Source: Pantoea sp. RIT-PI-b
Lineage (GTDB): Bacteria > Pseudomonadota > Gammaproteobacteria > Enterobacterales > Enterobacteriaceae
Assembly (NCBI RefSeq): GCF_001187905.1
Contig: NZ_LGIS01000020.1
Location: forward strand, 372,001 to 436,000
DNA: 64,000 nt
Direction of reading: 5' to 3'
The notes under the pieces were generated by a model, which did not search any database, was not told the origin of the DNA, and worked only from the letters and a program-made list of their open reading frames with translations. Position numbers and translations under genes: made by a program. This document shows positions 1 through 8,296 of the stretch, one piece after another; within the stretch, counting starts at the first letter, position 1; the number at the start of each line of letters is the position of its first letter.

Positions 1-957
1 CGCGTGCATGGCCGCTGGGATGGCGAACGATTGCGCGGCGAAGCCTGGTGGCCGGCGCAGTCGCTGACGGTGTTCCAGCCGCTGCTCAGTAGCGATCTGA
101 AAATGCGCATCCAGTCGGGTGAACTACGCGCGCAGGTGGCGTTCTCGGCCGCCAGCGTTCAGGGTTTTGAGGCCGGTGGTCACTGGACGGTGAAAAACGG
201 CAGCCTGTGGATGCCGGACAGTGAAATCAACGGTATCGATTTCTCGCTGCCGTTCCGCCTGAAAGATCATCAATGGCAACTTGGACGTCGCGGCCCAGTA
301 TCACTGCGCATCGCTGAAGTGAAAAACCAGTTCTCGCTGCAAAATATCACCGCTGATTTGCAAGGCCACTATCCGTGGCAGGAGCGCCAGCCGTTAATCC
401 TGAGTAATGTCAATCTTGATTTGCTGGGCGGACACGTCAGCATGCCCGAGCTGCGTATGCCTCAGCATCAGGCCGCGCGCGTCTCGCTGAAAGAGATCAA
501 CCTCAGCAAGCTGGTCACCGCGATTAAGCCCAAACAGTTTGCCATGTCCGGTAAAGTTAACGGTGAGCTACCGCTGTGGGTGAATAATCCCCAATGGTTG
601 ATTGAAAAGGGTTGGATCGCTAACAGTGGGCCGCTGACGTTCCGCATGGATAAAGATATGGCGGATGCTATCGTCAGCAACAATGTTGCCGCCGGCGCGG
701 CGATGGATTGGCTGCGCTATATGGAGATTTCGCGTTCGTGGGCCACGCTCGATCTGGATAACTTCGGCAACTTGATCATGCAATCGGAAGTGAAAGGCGT
801 CAGCCAGTTCAGTAACCGTCGACAAACCGTCAATCTGAACTATCGACATCAAGAGAATCTGTTCCAGCTGTGGCGCAGCCTGCGCTTTGGCGATAATTTG
901 CAATCCTGGGTGGAGCAAAATGCCACCTTACCCTCGAAAAAGGATCCCCAACCATGA
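1..957 (+). CDS. ydbH: YdbH family intermembrane transport protein, C-terminal part
   Basis: The reading frame is open from the left edge, so this is the last ~319 residues of a much longer AsmA-like protein (E. coli YdbH is ~880 residues). YdbH belongs with TamB and YhdP, which form hydrophobic bridges carrying phospholipid between inner and outer membrane. The visible part is beta-rich with no membrane segment, as expected for the periplasmic C-terminal end. Its stop overlaps the ynbE start by 4 bases (ATGA), and the ydbH-ynbE-ydbL order is the conserved enterobacterial operon. Family assignment rests mainly on that context plus the sequence style; the N-terminus and promoter lie outside the window. 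Confidence 0.9.
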   Translation, partial: RVHGRWDGERLRGEAWWPAQSLTVFQPLLSSDLKMRIQSGELRAQVAFSAASVQGFEAGGHWTVKNGSLWMPDSEINGIDFSLPFRLKDHQWQLGRRGPVSLRIAEVKNQFSLQNITADLQGHYPWQERQPLILSNVNLDLLGGHVSMPELRMPQHQAARVSLKEINLSKLVTAIKPKQFAMSGKVNGELPLWVNNPQWLIEKGWIANSGPLTFRMDKDMADAIVSNNVAAGAAMDWLRYMEISRSWATLDLDNFGNLIMQSEVKGVSQFSNRRQTVNLNYRHQENLFQLWRSLRFGDNLQSWVEQNATLPSKKDPQP

Positions 958-1142
958 GCCTCAGGGCATTACTGGTGCTGGCAGCCTGGCTGCCATTGAG
1001 CGGCTGCGTGCCGCGTATTGAGGTGGCGGCACCGAAAGAGCCCATCACCATCAATATGAACGTGAAAATTGAGCATGAGATTCACATCAAGGTGGATAAA
1101 GATGTGGAAGCGCTGCTGAAGAACCAGAGCGGCCTGTTTTAA
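954..1142 (+). CDS. ynbE: YnbE family outer-membrane lipoprotein
   Basis: A 62-residue lipoprotein. The N-terminus has a hydrophobic signal sequence ending in the lipobox LSGC, so Cys19 would be lipidated. The remaining ~43 residues contain the NMNVKIEHEIHIKVDKDVE-type strand pattern typical of YnbE. In E. coli YnbE is the outer-membrane partner that continues the YdbH lipid bridge. It is translationally coupled to ydbH through a 4-base overlap and is followed 8 bases later by ydbL. Confidence 0.92.
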   Translation: MSLRALLVLAAWLPLSGCVPRIEVAAPKEPITINMNVKIEHEIHIKVDKDVEALLKNQSGLF

Positions 1143-1153
1143 GGAGAAGCATG

Positions 1154-1474
1154 ATGAAACGCAAGGCAATCGCGCTCGTTGTAGCGCTGCTGTTGGTGCC
1201 ATCAGCGTGGGCGTTGACGCTCGATGAGGCGCGTCAGCAGGGGCGCGTAGGCGAAACGCTGAGCGGCTATGTCGCAGCGCGCCAGCAGGATGACGTAACG
1301 CTCGAACTGGTTAAGCGTATTAATGCCGGCCGAATGGAGCAGTATCAGCGCGTGGCGCAGCAAAATAATCTAACCGCCAGCGAAGTGGCGCGCATCGCCG
1401 GTGAGAAACTGGTGAATCGTGCCGGCAGCGGTGAGTATGTGCGCGGTATCAATGGGCAGTGGCTGCGTAAATAG
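1154..1474 (+). CDS. ydbL: YdbL family periplasmic protein (DUF1318)
   Basis: A 106-residue exported protein with a cleavable signal peptide ending in SAWA-LTLDEA, followed by a small helical domain (DUF1318) with the GRVGETLSGYVAAR and INAGR motifs. YdbL is the third gene of the ydbH-ynbE-ydbL operon and is thought to modulate YdbH-YnbE bridge assembly. Two tandem ATG codons exist (1151 and 1154). The second is preferred because it lies 7 bases after AAGGAG, while the first is only 4 bases after it. Confidence 0.9.
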   Translation: MKRKAIALVVALLLVPSAWALTLDEARQQGRVGETLSGYVAARQQDDVTLELVKRINAGRMEQYQRVAQQNNLTASEVARIAGEKLVNRAGSGEYVRGINGQWLRK

Positions 1475-1480
1475 CGCGCA

Positions 1481-1507
1481 TAAAAAAGCCGGGCGCTCAG
1501 GCCCGGC
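1481..1507 (-). terminator. Rho-independent terminator of azoR
   Basis: Perfect 7-bp stem GCCGGGC (1488-1494) with GCCCGGC (1501-1507) and a 6-base loop. Read on the minus strand it is followed by a run of six T (1487-1482). It sits 54 bases past the azoR stop. On the plus strand there is no U-tract, so it probably does not end the ydbH operon equally well. Confidence 0.85.
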
Positions 1508-1560
1508 AAGAGATGGCATCATACCCTTTATGGCTGGGCATTCATCACGTGCAAAAATGA

Positions 1561-2196
<636 letters not shown>

Positions 2197-2392
2197 TCAA
2201 TGCTTTACACTGTACGGAGTTAGCCCGCGAGGTAAAAGCGCAATATTTCGAGATCTATGTTCGAAATTATTGAACAAGCTCGCACGTCCCGCTCAGGCAG
2301 GCGTTCCAAATTGTGCTATGATGGCGACCATTAATTGCTTGAATCCGCCGGGAAAGTCTCCGGTTTGCTGCAACAATAGGTAACGCATCGCT

Positions 2393-5300
2393 ATGTCATC
2401 ATCCGCACCTTCCCCTTTAGCCTCCCTTTGGACGCGGCTCGATAATCTGACGCTGCGCGATGGTCAACGCCTGCGCCGACGTTTGCTGGGCGCGGCAAAG
2501 GTGAAAAATTCGGTTAAGCAGCAGGAGATTGTGGCTGAACTGGAACCGGAATTTGTCGCGGCCGAACAGCGCCTTGCGCAGCGTAAGGCGGCGACTCCGC
2601 GCATTACCTTCCCAGAAAACCTGCCGGTAAGTCAGAAGCAGCAGGACATTGCCGATGCCATCCGTGAGCATCAGGTGGTGATTGTGGCGGGTGAAACCGG
2701 ATCGGGTAAAACCACCCAGTTGCCAAAAATCTGTCTGGCGCTGGGGCGCGGCGTCAAAGGCCTGATTGGCCACACTCAGCCGCGTCGTCTGGCGGCGCGC
2801 ACCGTAGCGAACCGCATCGCCGATGAGCTGGAAACCTCGCTCGGTGGCACCATCGGCTACAAGGTGCGCTTTAACGATCAGGTCAGCGAAACCACTCAGG
2901 TTAAGCTGATGACTGACGGTATTTTGCTGGCTGAGATCCAGCAGGATCGCCTGTTATTGCAGTACGACACCATCATTATCGATGAAGCGCACGAACGCAG
3001 TCTGAACATCGATTTCCTGCTCGGCTATCTGCGCGAACTGCTGCCACGTCGTCCCGATTTAAAGGTGATCATCACCTCGGCGACCATCGATCCGCAGCGT
3101 TTCTCGCGTCACTTCCATAATGCGCCGGTGATTGAAGTTTCTGGCCGGACTTATCCGGTGGAAGTCCGTTATCGCCCGATGGTGGAAGACGCCGACGATA
3201 CCGATCGCGATCAGCTACAGGCGATTTTCGATGCGGTGGATGAGCTTGGGCAGGAGAGCCGCGGCGATATTCTGATCTTTATGAGCGGCGAACGTGAAAT
3301 TCGCGATACCGCCGATGCGCTGATGAAGCGTGATATTGCACACACCGAGATCCTGCCGCTGTATGCGCGCCTGTCGAATGCCGAGCAAAACCGCGTGTTC
3401 CAGTCGCACAGCGGACGCCGCATCGTGCTGGCCACCAACGTAGCGGAAACCTCGCTGACGGTGCCTGGCATCAAGTACGTTATCGATCCCGGCACCGCGC
3501 GCATTAGCCGCTACAGCTTCCGCACTAAAGTGCAGCGCTTGCCGATTGAGCCGGTATCTCAAGCCTCCGCTAATCAGCGTAAAGGGCGCTGCGGCCGCGT
3601 TTCCGAAGGGATCTGTATTCGTCTCTATTCAGAAGACGATTTCCTTAGCCGCCCGGAATTTACCGATCCGGAAATTCTGCGAACCAATCTCGCATCGGTG
3701 ATTTTACAGATGACGGCGCTGGGGCTGGGCGACATTGCCGCTTTCCCGTTCGTCGAAGCGCCCGATAAACGCAATATTCAGGATGGCGTGCGCCTGCTGG
3801 AAGAGCTGGGCGCCATTACGCTGAGTGAAGATGAAACCTATAAGCTGACACCCTCAGGCCGCCAGCTGGCCCAGCTACCGGTCGATCCGCGTATGGCGCG
3901 TATGGTGCTGGAAGCACAAAAGTTTGGCTGCGTGCGGGAAGCGATGATCATCACCGCCGCGCTGTCGATTCAGGATCCGCGCGAGCGTCCGTCGGACAAA
4001 CAGCAGGCTTCTGATGAAAAACATCGGCGCTTTGCCGATAAAGAGTCCGATTTCCTTGCGTTCGTTAACCTGTGGAATTATCTGCAGGAGCAGCAAAAAA
4101 CGCTCTCCATCAATCACTTCCGCCGCCAATGTAAAACTGACTTCCTCAACTATTTGCGTGTACGCGAATGGCAGGATATCTATACCCAACTGCGCCAGGT
4201 AGTCCGAGAGCAAGGCATGCCGGTCAATAGCGAACCGGCGCCGTACCGCGAAGTACACAGCGCGCTGCTTACCGGCTTGCTGTCACACATTGGGCAGAAG
4301 GACAATGAGAAGCAGGAGTTCACCGGCGCTCGCAACGCGCGCTTCTCGATCTTCCCCGGTTCCGGCCTGTTTAAGAAGCCGCCAAAGTGGACCATGGTGG
4401 CCGAACTGGTTGAAACCAGCCGCTTGTGGGGGCGCGTTGCCGCGCGTATCGATCCGGAATGGATTGAGCCGCTGGCGCAGCATCTGATCAAGCGCAGCTA
4501 CAGTGAACCGCACTGGGAAAAAGCGCAGGGCGCGGTGATGGCGACGGAAAAAGTGACGCTTTACGGCCTGGCGATCGTGCAGGCGCGTAAGGTTAATTAC
4601 AGCCGCATCGACCCACAGCTGAGCCGTGAGCTGTTTATTCGTCATGCGCTGGTGGAAGGTGATTGGCAGACGCGCCACGCGTTTTTCCGTAATAACCTGA
4701 AGCTACGCAGCGAAATCGAAGATCTGGAACACAAATCTCGCCGCCGCGATATTCTGGTCGATGACGAAACGCTATTCGCGTTCTACGATCGCCGCATTGG
4801 CAGCGACGTGGTGTCGGCGCGCCATTTCGATAGCTGGTGGAAACAGGCCAGCAAAGAGAATCCCGATCTGCTGAGCTTTGATAAGCAAATGCTGATCAAA
4901 GATGGCGCCGATAAAGTCAGCCAGCTCGATTACCCTAACTTCTGGCATCAGGGCAACCTGAAACTCAAACTGAGCTATCAGTTTGAACCGGGTGCGCATG
5001 CCGATGGCGTGACGGTGCACATTCCGCTGCCGCTGCTCAACCAAATTGAAGAAACCGGTTTTGAGTGGCAGATTCCGGGCGTGCGCCGCGAACTGGTTAT
5101 CGCGCTAATCAAATCCTTGCCGAAGCCGGTACGCCGTAATCTGGTGCCTGCACCTAATTACGCCGAAGCGTTTCTTGGTCGCGTCACTGCCATGGAACAA
5201 CCGCTGCTGGATGCACTGGAGCGTGAGTTCCGCCGCATGACCGGCGTCACCATTGACCGGGAAGCCTGGCAGTGGGATCAGGTGCCCGATCATCTGAAAA

Positions 5301-6289
5301 TGACTTTCCGCGTAGTCGATGAGCACAACCGTAAACTGCAGGAAGGCAAAAACCTGCACCAGCTCAAGCTGTTGTTGAAGGGCAAGGTGCAGGAGACGCT
5401 GTCAAAAGTGGCGGATGATGGTCTGGAGCAGAGCGGGTTACACATCTGGAGCTTTGGCGATTTGCCACAAAGCTACGAGCAAAAACGCGGCAGCTATCAG
5501 GTTAAAGCCTGGCCTGCGCTGGTCGATGAAAAAGACAGCGTGGCGATTCGTCTGTTTGATAGCGAAGCCGAGCAGCAGAAAATGATGTGGCGCGGCCAGC
5601 GTCGTCTGCTGCTGCTGAACATCCCGTCGCCGACCAAGTATCTGCACGAGAAGCTGCCAAACAAAGCCAAGCTCGGGTTGTACTTCAATCCGTACGGCAA
5701 AGTGCTGGAGCTGATCGATGACTGCATCGCCTGCGGCGTGGATAAGCTGATGGCAGACGCGGGCGGCCCGGCGTGGCAGCAGGAGAACTTCGAACAGCTG
5801 CGCGACAAAGTGCGTGCCGATTTGAATGAAACCGTTGTCACTATCGCCAAACAGGTCGAACAGATCCTGACGTGCGTGTTCAATATCAACAAGTTCTTGA
5901 AAGGACGCGTGGATATGTCGCTGGCGCTGGCATTAGGCGATATTAAAGCGCAAATGAATGGCCTGGTGTATCGCGGGTTTGTTACCGGCAACGGCTGGTC
6001 GCATTTGGGCGATACGCTACGTTATCTGCAGGGTATTGAGCGCCGGCTGGAGAAACTGCCGGTGGATCCGCACAGCGACCGCGCGCGCATGCTGAAAGTG
6101 CAGGCGGTTGAGCAGGCATGGCAGACATGGCGTAATAAATTGCCACCGCAGCGGCAGGATGATGCCGAAGTGCTGGCGACTCGCTGGATGCTGGAGGAGC
6201 TACGGATTAGCTATTTTGCGCAGCAGTTGGGTACGCCTTATCCGATTTCGGATAAGCGCATTCTGCAGGCGATGGAGCAGCTGAGTTAA
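2393..6289 (+). CDS. hrpA: ATP-dependent RNA helicase HrpA (DEAH box)
   Basis: A 1298-residue DEAH-box helicase, almost exactly the E. coli HrpA length (1300). Visible motifs in order: Walker A GETGSGKTTQ at about residue 99, DEAHERS at about 197, SATID at about 225, and motif VI QRKGRCGR at about 393. A long C-terminal region with HA2, OB and HrpA-specific domains follows. HrpA acts on mRNA and on collided ribosomes. It stands alone, divergent from azoR, and ends in front of an unusual structured intergenic element. The start has only a weak ribosome-binding site. Confidence 0.98.
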   Translation: MSSSAPSPLASLWTRLDNLTLRDGQRLRRRLLGAAKVKNSVKQQEIVAELEPEFVAAEQRLAQRKAATPRITFPENLPVSQKQQDIADAIREHQVVIVAGETGSGKTTQLPKICLALGRGVKGLIGHTQPRRLAARTVANRIADELETSLGGTIGYKVRFNDQVSETTQVKLMTDGILLAEIQQDRLLLQYDTIIIDEAHERSLNIDFLLGYLRELLPRRPDLKVIITSATIDPQRFSRHFHNAPVIEVSGRTYPVEVRYRPMVEDADDTDRDQLQAIFDAVDELGQESRGDILIFMSGEREIRDTADALMKRDIAHTEILPLYARLSNAEQNRVFQSHSGRRIVLATNVAETSLTVPGIKYVIDPGTARISRYSFRTKVQRLPIEPVSQASANQRKGRCGRVSEGICIRLYSEDDFLSRPEFTDPEILRTNLASVILQMTALGLGDIAAFPFVEAPDKRNIQDGVRLLEELGAITLSEDETYKLTPSGRQLAQLPVDPRMARMVLEAQKFGCVREAMIITAALSIQDPRERPSDKQQASDEKHRRFADKESDFLAFVNLWNYLQEQQKTLSINHFRRQCKTDFLNYLRVREWQDIYTQLRQVVREQGMPVNSEPAPYREVHSALLTGLLSHIGQKDNEKQEFTGARNARFSIFPGSGLFKKPPKWTMVAELVETSRLWGRVAARIDPEWIEPLAQHLIKRSYSEPHWEKAQGAVMATEKVTLYGLAIVQARKVNYSRIDPQLSRELFIRHALVEGDWQTRHAFFRNNLKLRSEIEDLEHKSRRRDILVDDETLFAFYDRRIGSDVVSARHFDSWWKQASKENPDLLSFDKQMLIKDGADKVSQLDYPNFWHQGNLKLKLSYQFEPGAHADGVTVHIPLPLLNQIEETGFEWQIPGVRRELVIALIKSLPKPVRRNLVPAPNYAEAFLGRVTAMEQPLLDALEREFRRMTGVTIDREAWQWDQVPDHLKMTFRVVDEHNRKLQEGKNLHQLKLLLKGKVQETLSKVADDGLEQSGLHIWSFGDLPQSYEQKRGSYQVKAWPALVDEKDSVAIRLFDSEAEQQKMMWRGQRRLLLLNIPSPTKYLHEKLPNKAKLGLYFNPYGKVLELIDDCIACGVDKLMADAGGPAWQQENFEQLRDKVRADLNETVVTIAKQVEQILTCVFNINKFLKGRVDMSLALALGDIKAQMNGLVYRGFVTGNGWSHLGDTLRYLQGIERRLEKLPVDPHSDRARMLKVQAVEQAWQTWRNKLPPQRQDDAEVLATRWMLEELRISYFAQQLGTPYPISDKRILQAMEQLS

Positions 6290-6307
6290 GCGATTCGCAT
6301 TTTAGGA

Positions 6308-6327
6308 GGTCGCCATGAATGGCGACC
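6308..6327. repeat. GGTCGCCAT palindrome after hrpA
   Basis: A perfect 9-bp inverted repeat, GGTCGCCAT / ATGGCGACC, with a 2-base loop (GA), starting 18 bases after the hrpA stop. It lacks a U-tract, so it is not a standard terminator. The same arm sequence GGTCGCC/GGCGACC recurs in the terminator at 32248-32269. It is either a shared palindromic repeat or convergent terminator sequence. Confidence 0.6.
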
Positions 6328-6330
6328 CTA

Positions 6331-6540
6331 CGAAAGCGGGCATCAATATCACATTAACGAGAGAAAGGTGGGCAGTGGATTAGAGCCTCCGCCGCAGGGA
6401 CAAAAACGCCGGTAGCGTTTTTGAACAACGCATAGCGTTGGCCCACGAAGTGGGCGAGCCTCAGGGACGAGGCGAGTAACCGGCGGTCGAGGCTACAGGG
6501 ATGTATTCACGCCGTCTTTACGCAATGCCCGCCTTTTTCG
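6331..6540. repeat. Multi-hairpin intergenic element (about 210 bp)
   Basis: Nested inverted repeats fill the hrpA-ydgD gap. The outer arms are CGAAA+GCGGGCAT (6331-6343) and ATGCCCGC...TTTCG (6525-6540). An inner closing stem pairs AGCCTC (6384-6389) with GAGGCT (6489-6494) and CGCCG (6390-6394) with CGGCG (6481-6485). Inside are four consecutive hairpins: 6401-6423 (9 bp), 6426-6440 (6 bp), 6441-6455 (6 bp) and 6458-6473 (5 bp). No credible gene lies within it. Its 15-base core at 6456-6470 recurs at 57820-57834. It looks like a non-autonomous intergenic repeat or a structured RNA. Confidence 0.7.
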
Positions 6541-6569
6541 ACTGAGACGCACGTTACAAAGACCGCACA

Positions 6570-7376
6570 TTACTGCGCCAACTCTTCCAGCTTATCCTTA
6601 AACGACGGCACCGCAATGGCGCGGTTATCGGCGCGGTAACGATCTGCCGGTGCGGGTGCCGAACTCTGCACCGCAATTAACTGCCACTCATCGCCATTCT
6701 TCAACAGCAGCGGCGAACCGCTGTCGCCTGGCAAGGTATCGCACTGGTGCGATAACACCGCACGCTGTGCCCAGCCGGTAACTAAACAATCACTGTGCGA
6801 ATAGAGCGTATCCAGATGATCGGCCGGATATCCCGCTTGCGTCACTTTGCGCTCGGTGGTTTTCAGTGCAGCCGTCAAATCGCCACGGGAACCTTCAAAC
6901 AGCGGAATCGGCACAATGCCGGACGGCGGGTTATGCAAAATAACCAGCCCGTAATCGTAAGGTGCAGCACCCGGCGGCACGATCCAGCCTTCGCCGTCAG
7001 CCTGCAATCTGCGCGCTAAAGAGGGCTCTACGCGCGCATCAATATCATGAATCTCGTAACGCCAGCCTTTTGCGCTGGCCATAAAACGCAGTGCTACCGG
7101 CTTATCAAACTTGCCCGGCGGCGCCAGCAAACAGTGCCCGGCAGTTAACGCCAGGTGGGCAGAAATCAGGGTGGCAGTACAGAGGTTACCGCTTTCGGTC
7201 TCTAACTGACCGATGGCATCCCAGGGCGCAGCACTCACGTCGCTAATCGCCTGGCGGTGATCTTTGCCAAAGAACAAGGTTTTGATGTCTTCCGGGCTAG
7301 GCCCATCTTCATCATCGGCATGTGCTGCGAGGTTAAAACTGAAAAGACCAACAAGTAACAGGATAGCCAGGCGCAT
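6570..7376 (-). CDS. ydgD: Secreted trypsin-like serine protease YdgD
   Basis: A 268-residue exported S1-family (V8-like) protease. The signal peptide ends LAAHA at residue 20. The full catalytic triad is visible: His81 in LTAGHCLL, Asp141 in [11 protein letters not shown] and Ser219 in [11 protein letters not shown]. Two cysteine pairs (66/82 and 197/212) could form disulphides. Substrate is unknown. It lies downstream of asr and ydgU on the same strand, the arrangement seen in E. coli (asr-ydgU-ydgD), which supports the symbol. Confidence 0.93.
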   Translation of the reverse strand: MRLAILLLVGLFSFNLAAHADDEDGPSPEDIKTLFFGKDHRQAISDVSAAPWDAIGQLETESGNLCTATLISAHLALTAGHCLLAPPGKFDKPVALRFMASAKGWRYEIHDIDARVEPSLARRLQADGEGWIVPPGAAPYDYGLVILHNPPSGIVPIPLFEGSRGDLTAALKTTERKVTQAGYPADHLDTLYSHSDCLVTGWAQRAVLSHQCDTLPGDSGSPLLLKNGDEWQLIAVQSSAPAPADRYRADNRAIAVPSFKDKLEELAQ

Positions 7377-7492
7377 AGTTCTCTCAATGGCGAGAATAAG
7401 TAGAAGTTGTTGTCATCACGCTTGAGCGATAACTATAGTCGGTGAGCGGTAAAAAAGGGAGAAATATTGGAGTAATCAGCACGCTACAACGA

Positions 7493-7573
7493 CTAGATAA
7501 AAAAGCTGGCTGCAACTATGCCACAGAGGATCATCACAATCAGAATAATTTCGAAGCGATAGCGACGCACCAT
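7493..7573 (-). CDS. ydgU: Small membrane protein YdgU (26 residues)
   Basis: Reading the minus strand from ATG at 7573 gives MVRRYRFEIILIVMILCGIV plus AASFFI and a TAG stop. A basic N-terminus is followed by one transmembrane helix. From memory it matches E. coli YdgU, a ~27-residue single-span protein encoded just after asr, in sequence style, length and position. GGAG lies 9 bases before the start. It is separated from asr by a hairpin terminator, so expression probably needs readthrough or its own promoter. Function unknown. Confidence 0.85.
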   Translation of the reverse strand: MVRRYRFEIILIVMILCGIVAASFFI

Positions 7574-7593
7574 TTTTCGCTACTCCAGTAAAT

Positions 7594-7618
7594 AAACACC
7601 CGGCTTAACCGGGTGTTT
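7594..7618 (-). terminator. Terminator between asr and ydgU
   Basis: A 10-bp perfect stem AAACACCCGG (7594-7603) / CCGGGTGTTT (7609-7618) with loop CTTAA. On the minus strand the stem ends in TTT and runs into ATTTACTGG, a modest U-tract. It lies 37 bases past the asr stop and immediately before the ydgU ribosome-binding site, so partial readthrough could set ydgU level. Confidence 0.8.
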
Positions 7619-7655
7619 TCAATCATTAATGCGGTGTTGGCGCTAAAGGTAAACC

Positions 7656-8126
7656 TTATTTAGCCGCTTTTTTCACTTTGTGATGCTTTTTAGCAGCCTG
7701 AGCTTTCTGTGCAGCTGGCTTAGTTACTTTGTGGTGCTTTTTAGCAGCCTGCGCTTTCTGTGCAGCTGGCTTGGTTGCTTTGTGATGCTTTTTAGCAGCC
7801 TGGGCTTTCTGCGCAGCTGGCTTGGTTGCTTTTTTGTGGTGCTTTTTAGCAGCCTGGGCTTTCTGTGCAGCTGGTTTGGTTGCTTTTTTGTGATGCTTTT
7901 TAGCGGCCTGAGCTTTCTGTGCAGCTGGCGCTTTCTTCTCTACTTTCTTGTGTTTCTTAGCAGCCTGCGCTTTCTGAGCAGCAGGTTTCTTATGATGTAC
8001 TGCTTTGTGTTTCGCTGGAGCAGTAGTCGTCGCTGGCGTTGCAGGAGCAGCTGTAGTCTCAGCAGCGAAAGCAACAGAAGACATACCCATAGCAGCGGCG
8101 ATCACCAGTGCAAATAATTTTTTCAT
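7656..8126 (-). CDS. asr: Acid shock protein Asr
   Basis: A 156-residue exported, very Lys/Ala/His-rich protein. The signal peptide [21 protein letters not shown] is followed by a Thr/Pro/Ala linker and six near-identical copies of [12 protein letters not shown] separated by short basic linkers. Asr is a periplasmic protein strongly induced at low pH and thought to buffer or chaperone in acid. E. coli Asr is about 102 residues, so this copy has extra repeat units. A likely RstA box lies upstream at 8231-8244. The open frame on the opposite strand is only a shadow of the repeats. Confidence 0.95.
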   Translation of the reverse strand: MKKLFALVIAAAMGMSSVAFAAETTAAPATPATTTAPAKHKAVHHKKPAAQKAQAAKKHKKVEKKAPAAQKAQAAKKHHKKATKPAAQKAQAAKKHHKKATKPAAQKAQAAKKHHKATKPAAQKAQAAKKHHKVTKPAAQKAQAAKKHHKVKKAAK

Positions 8127-8182
8127 TGCAAAATCCTCGAACTATTTTTTCATGTGTAGCCCACTGCGGGGCCGGTGAAAAC

Positions 8183-8244
8183 ACTATATGAAAAACAATT
8201 CAGGCTTTCCGTGAGGCATTGGTATCGGCGTGTAACGGATTGTA
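8183..8244 (-). promoter_or_regulatory. asr promoter region with RstA box
   Basis: Plus-strand TGTAACGGATTGTA (8231-8244) is, on the coding strand, TACAATCCGTTACA. This matches 10 of the 12 fixed positions of the RstA box TACATNTNGTTACA. A plausible -10, TATAGT, lies on the minus strand at 8188-8183, which places the box roughly 55-68 bases upstream of the inferred start. In E. coli RstA directly activates asr, so the site fits, and rstA itself lies nearby. Confidence 0.65.
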
Positions 8245-8296
8245 CAAAGCGGCGTAAAGGAAGTGAAAAGGGCGGCCGCATGGGCCGCCGCGCAGT

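Noticed and set aside
7680-8117. Plus-strand open frame of 145 codons across asr
   Set aside because: It is the antisense shadow of the asr repeats; its protein is a low-complexity Ser/Leu/Phe pattern and asr itself has a signal peptide, ribosome-binding site and terminator.
7594-8126. Repeat array in asr considered as a CRISPR or tandem DNA satellite
   Set aside because: The repeats are in-frame coding units with variable linkers, not direct repeats with unique spacers.
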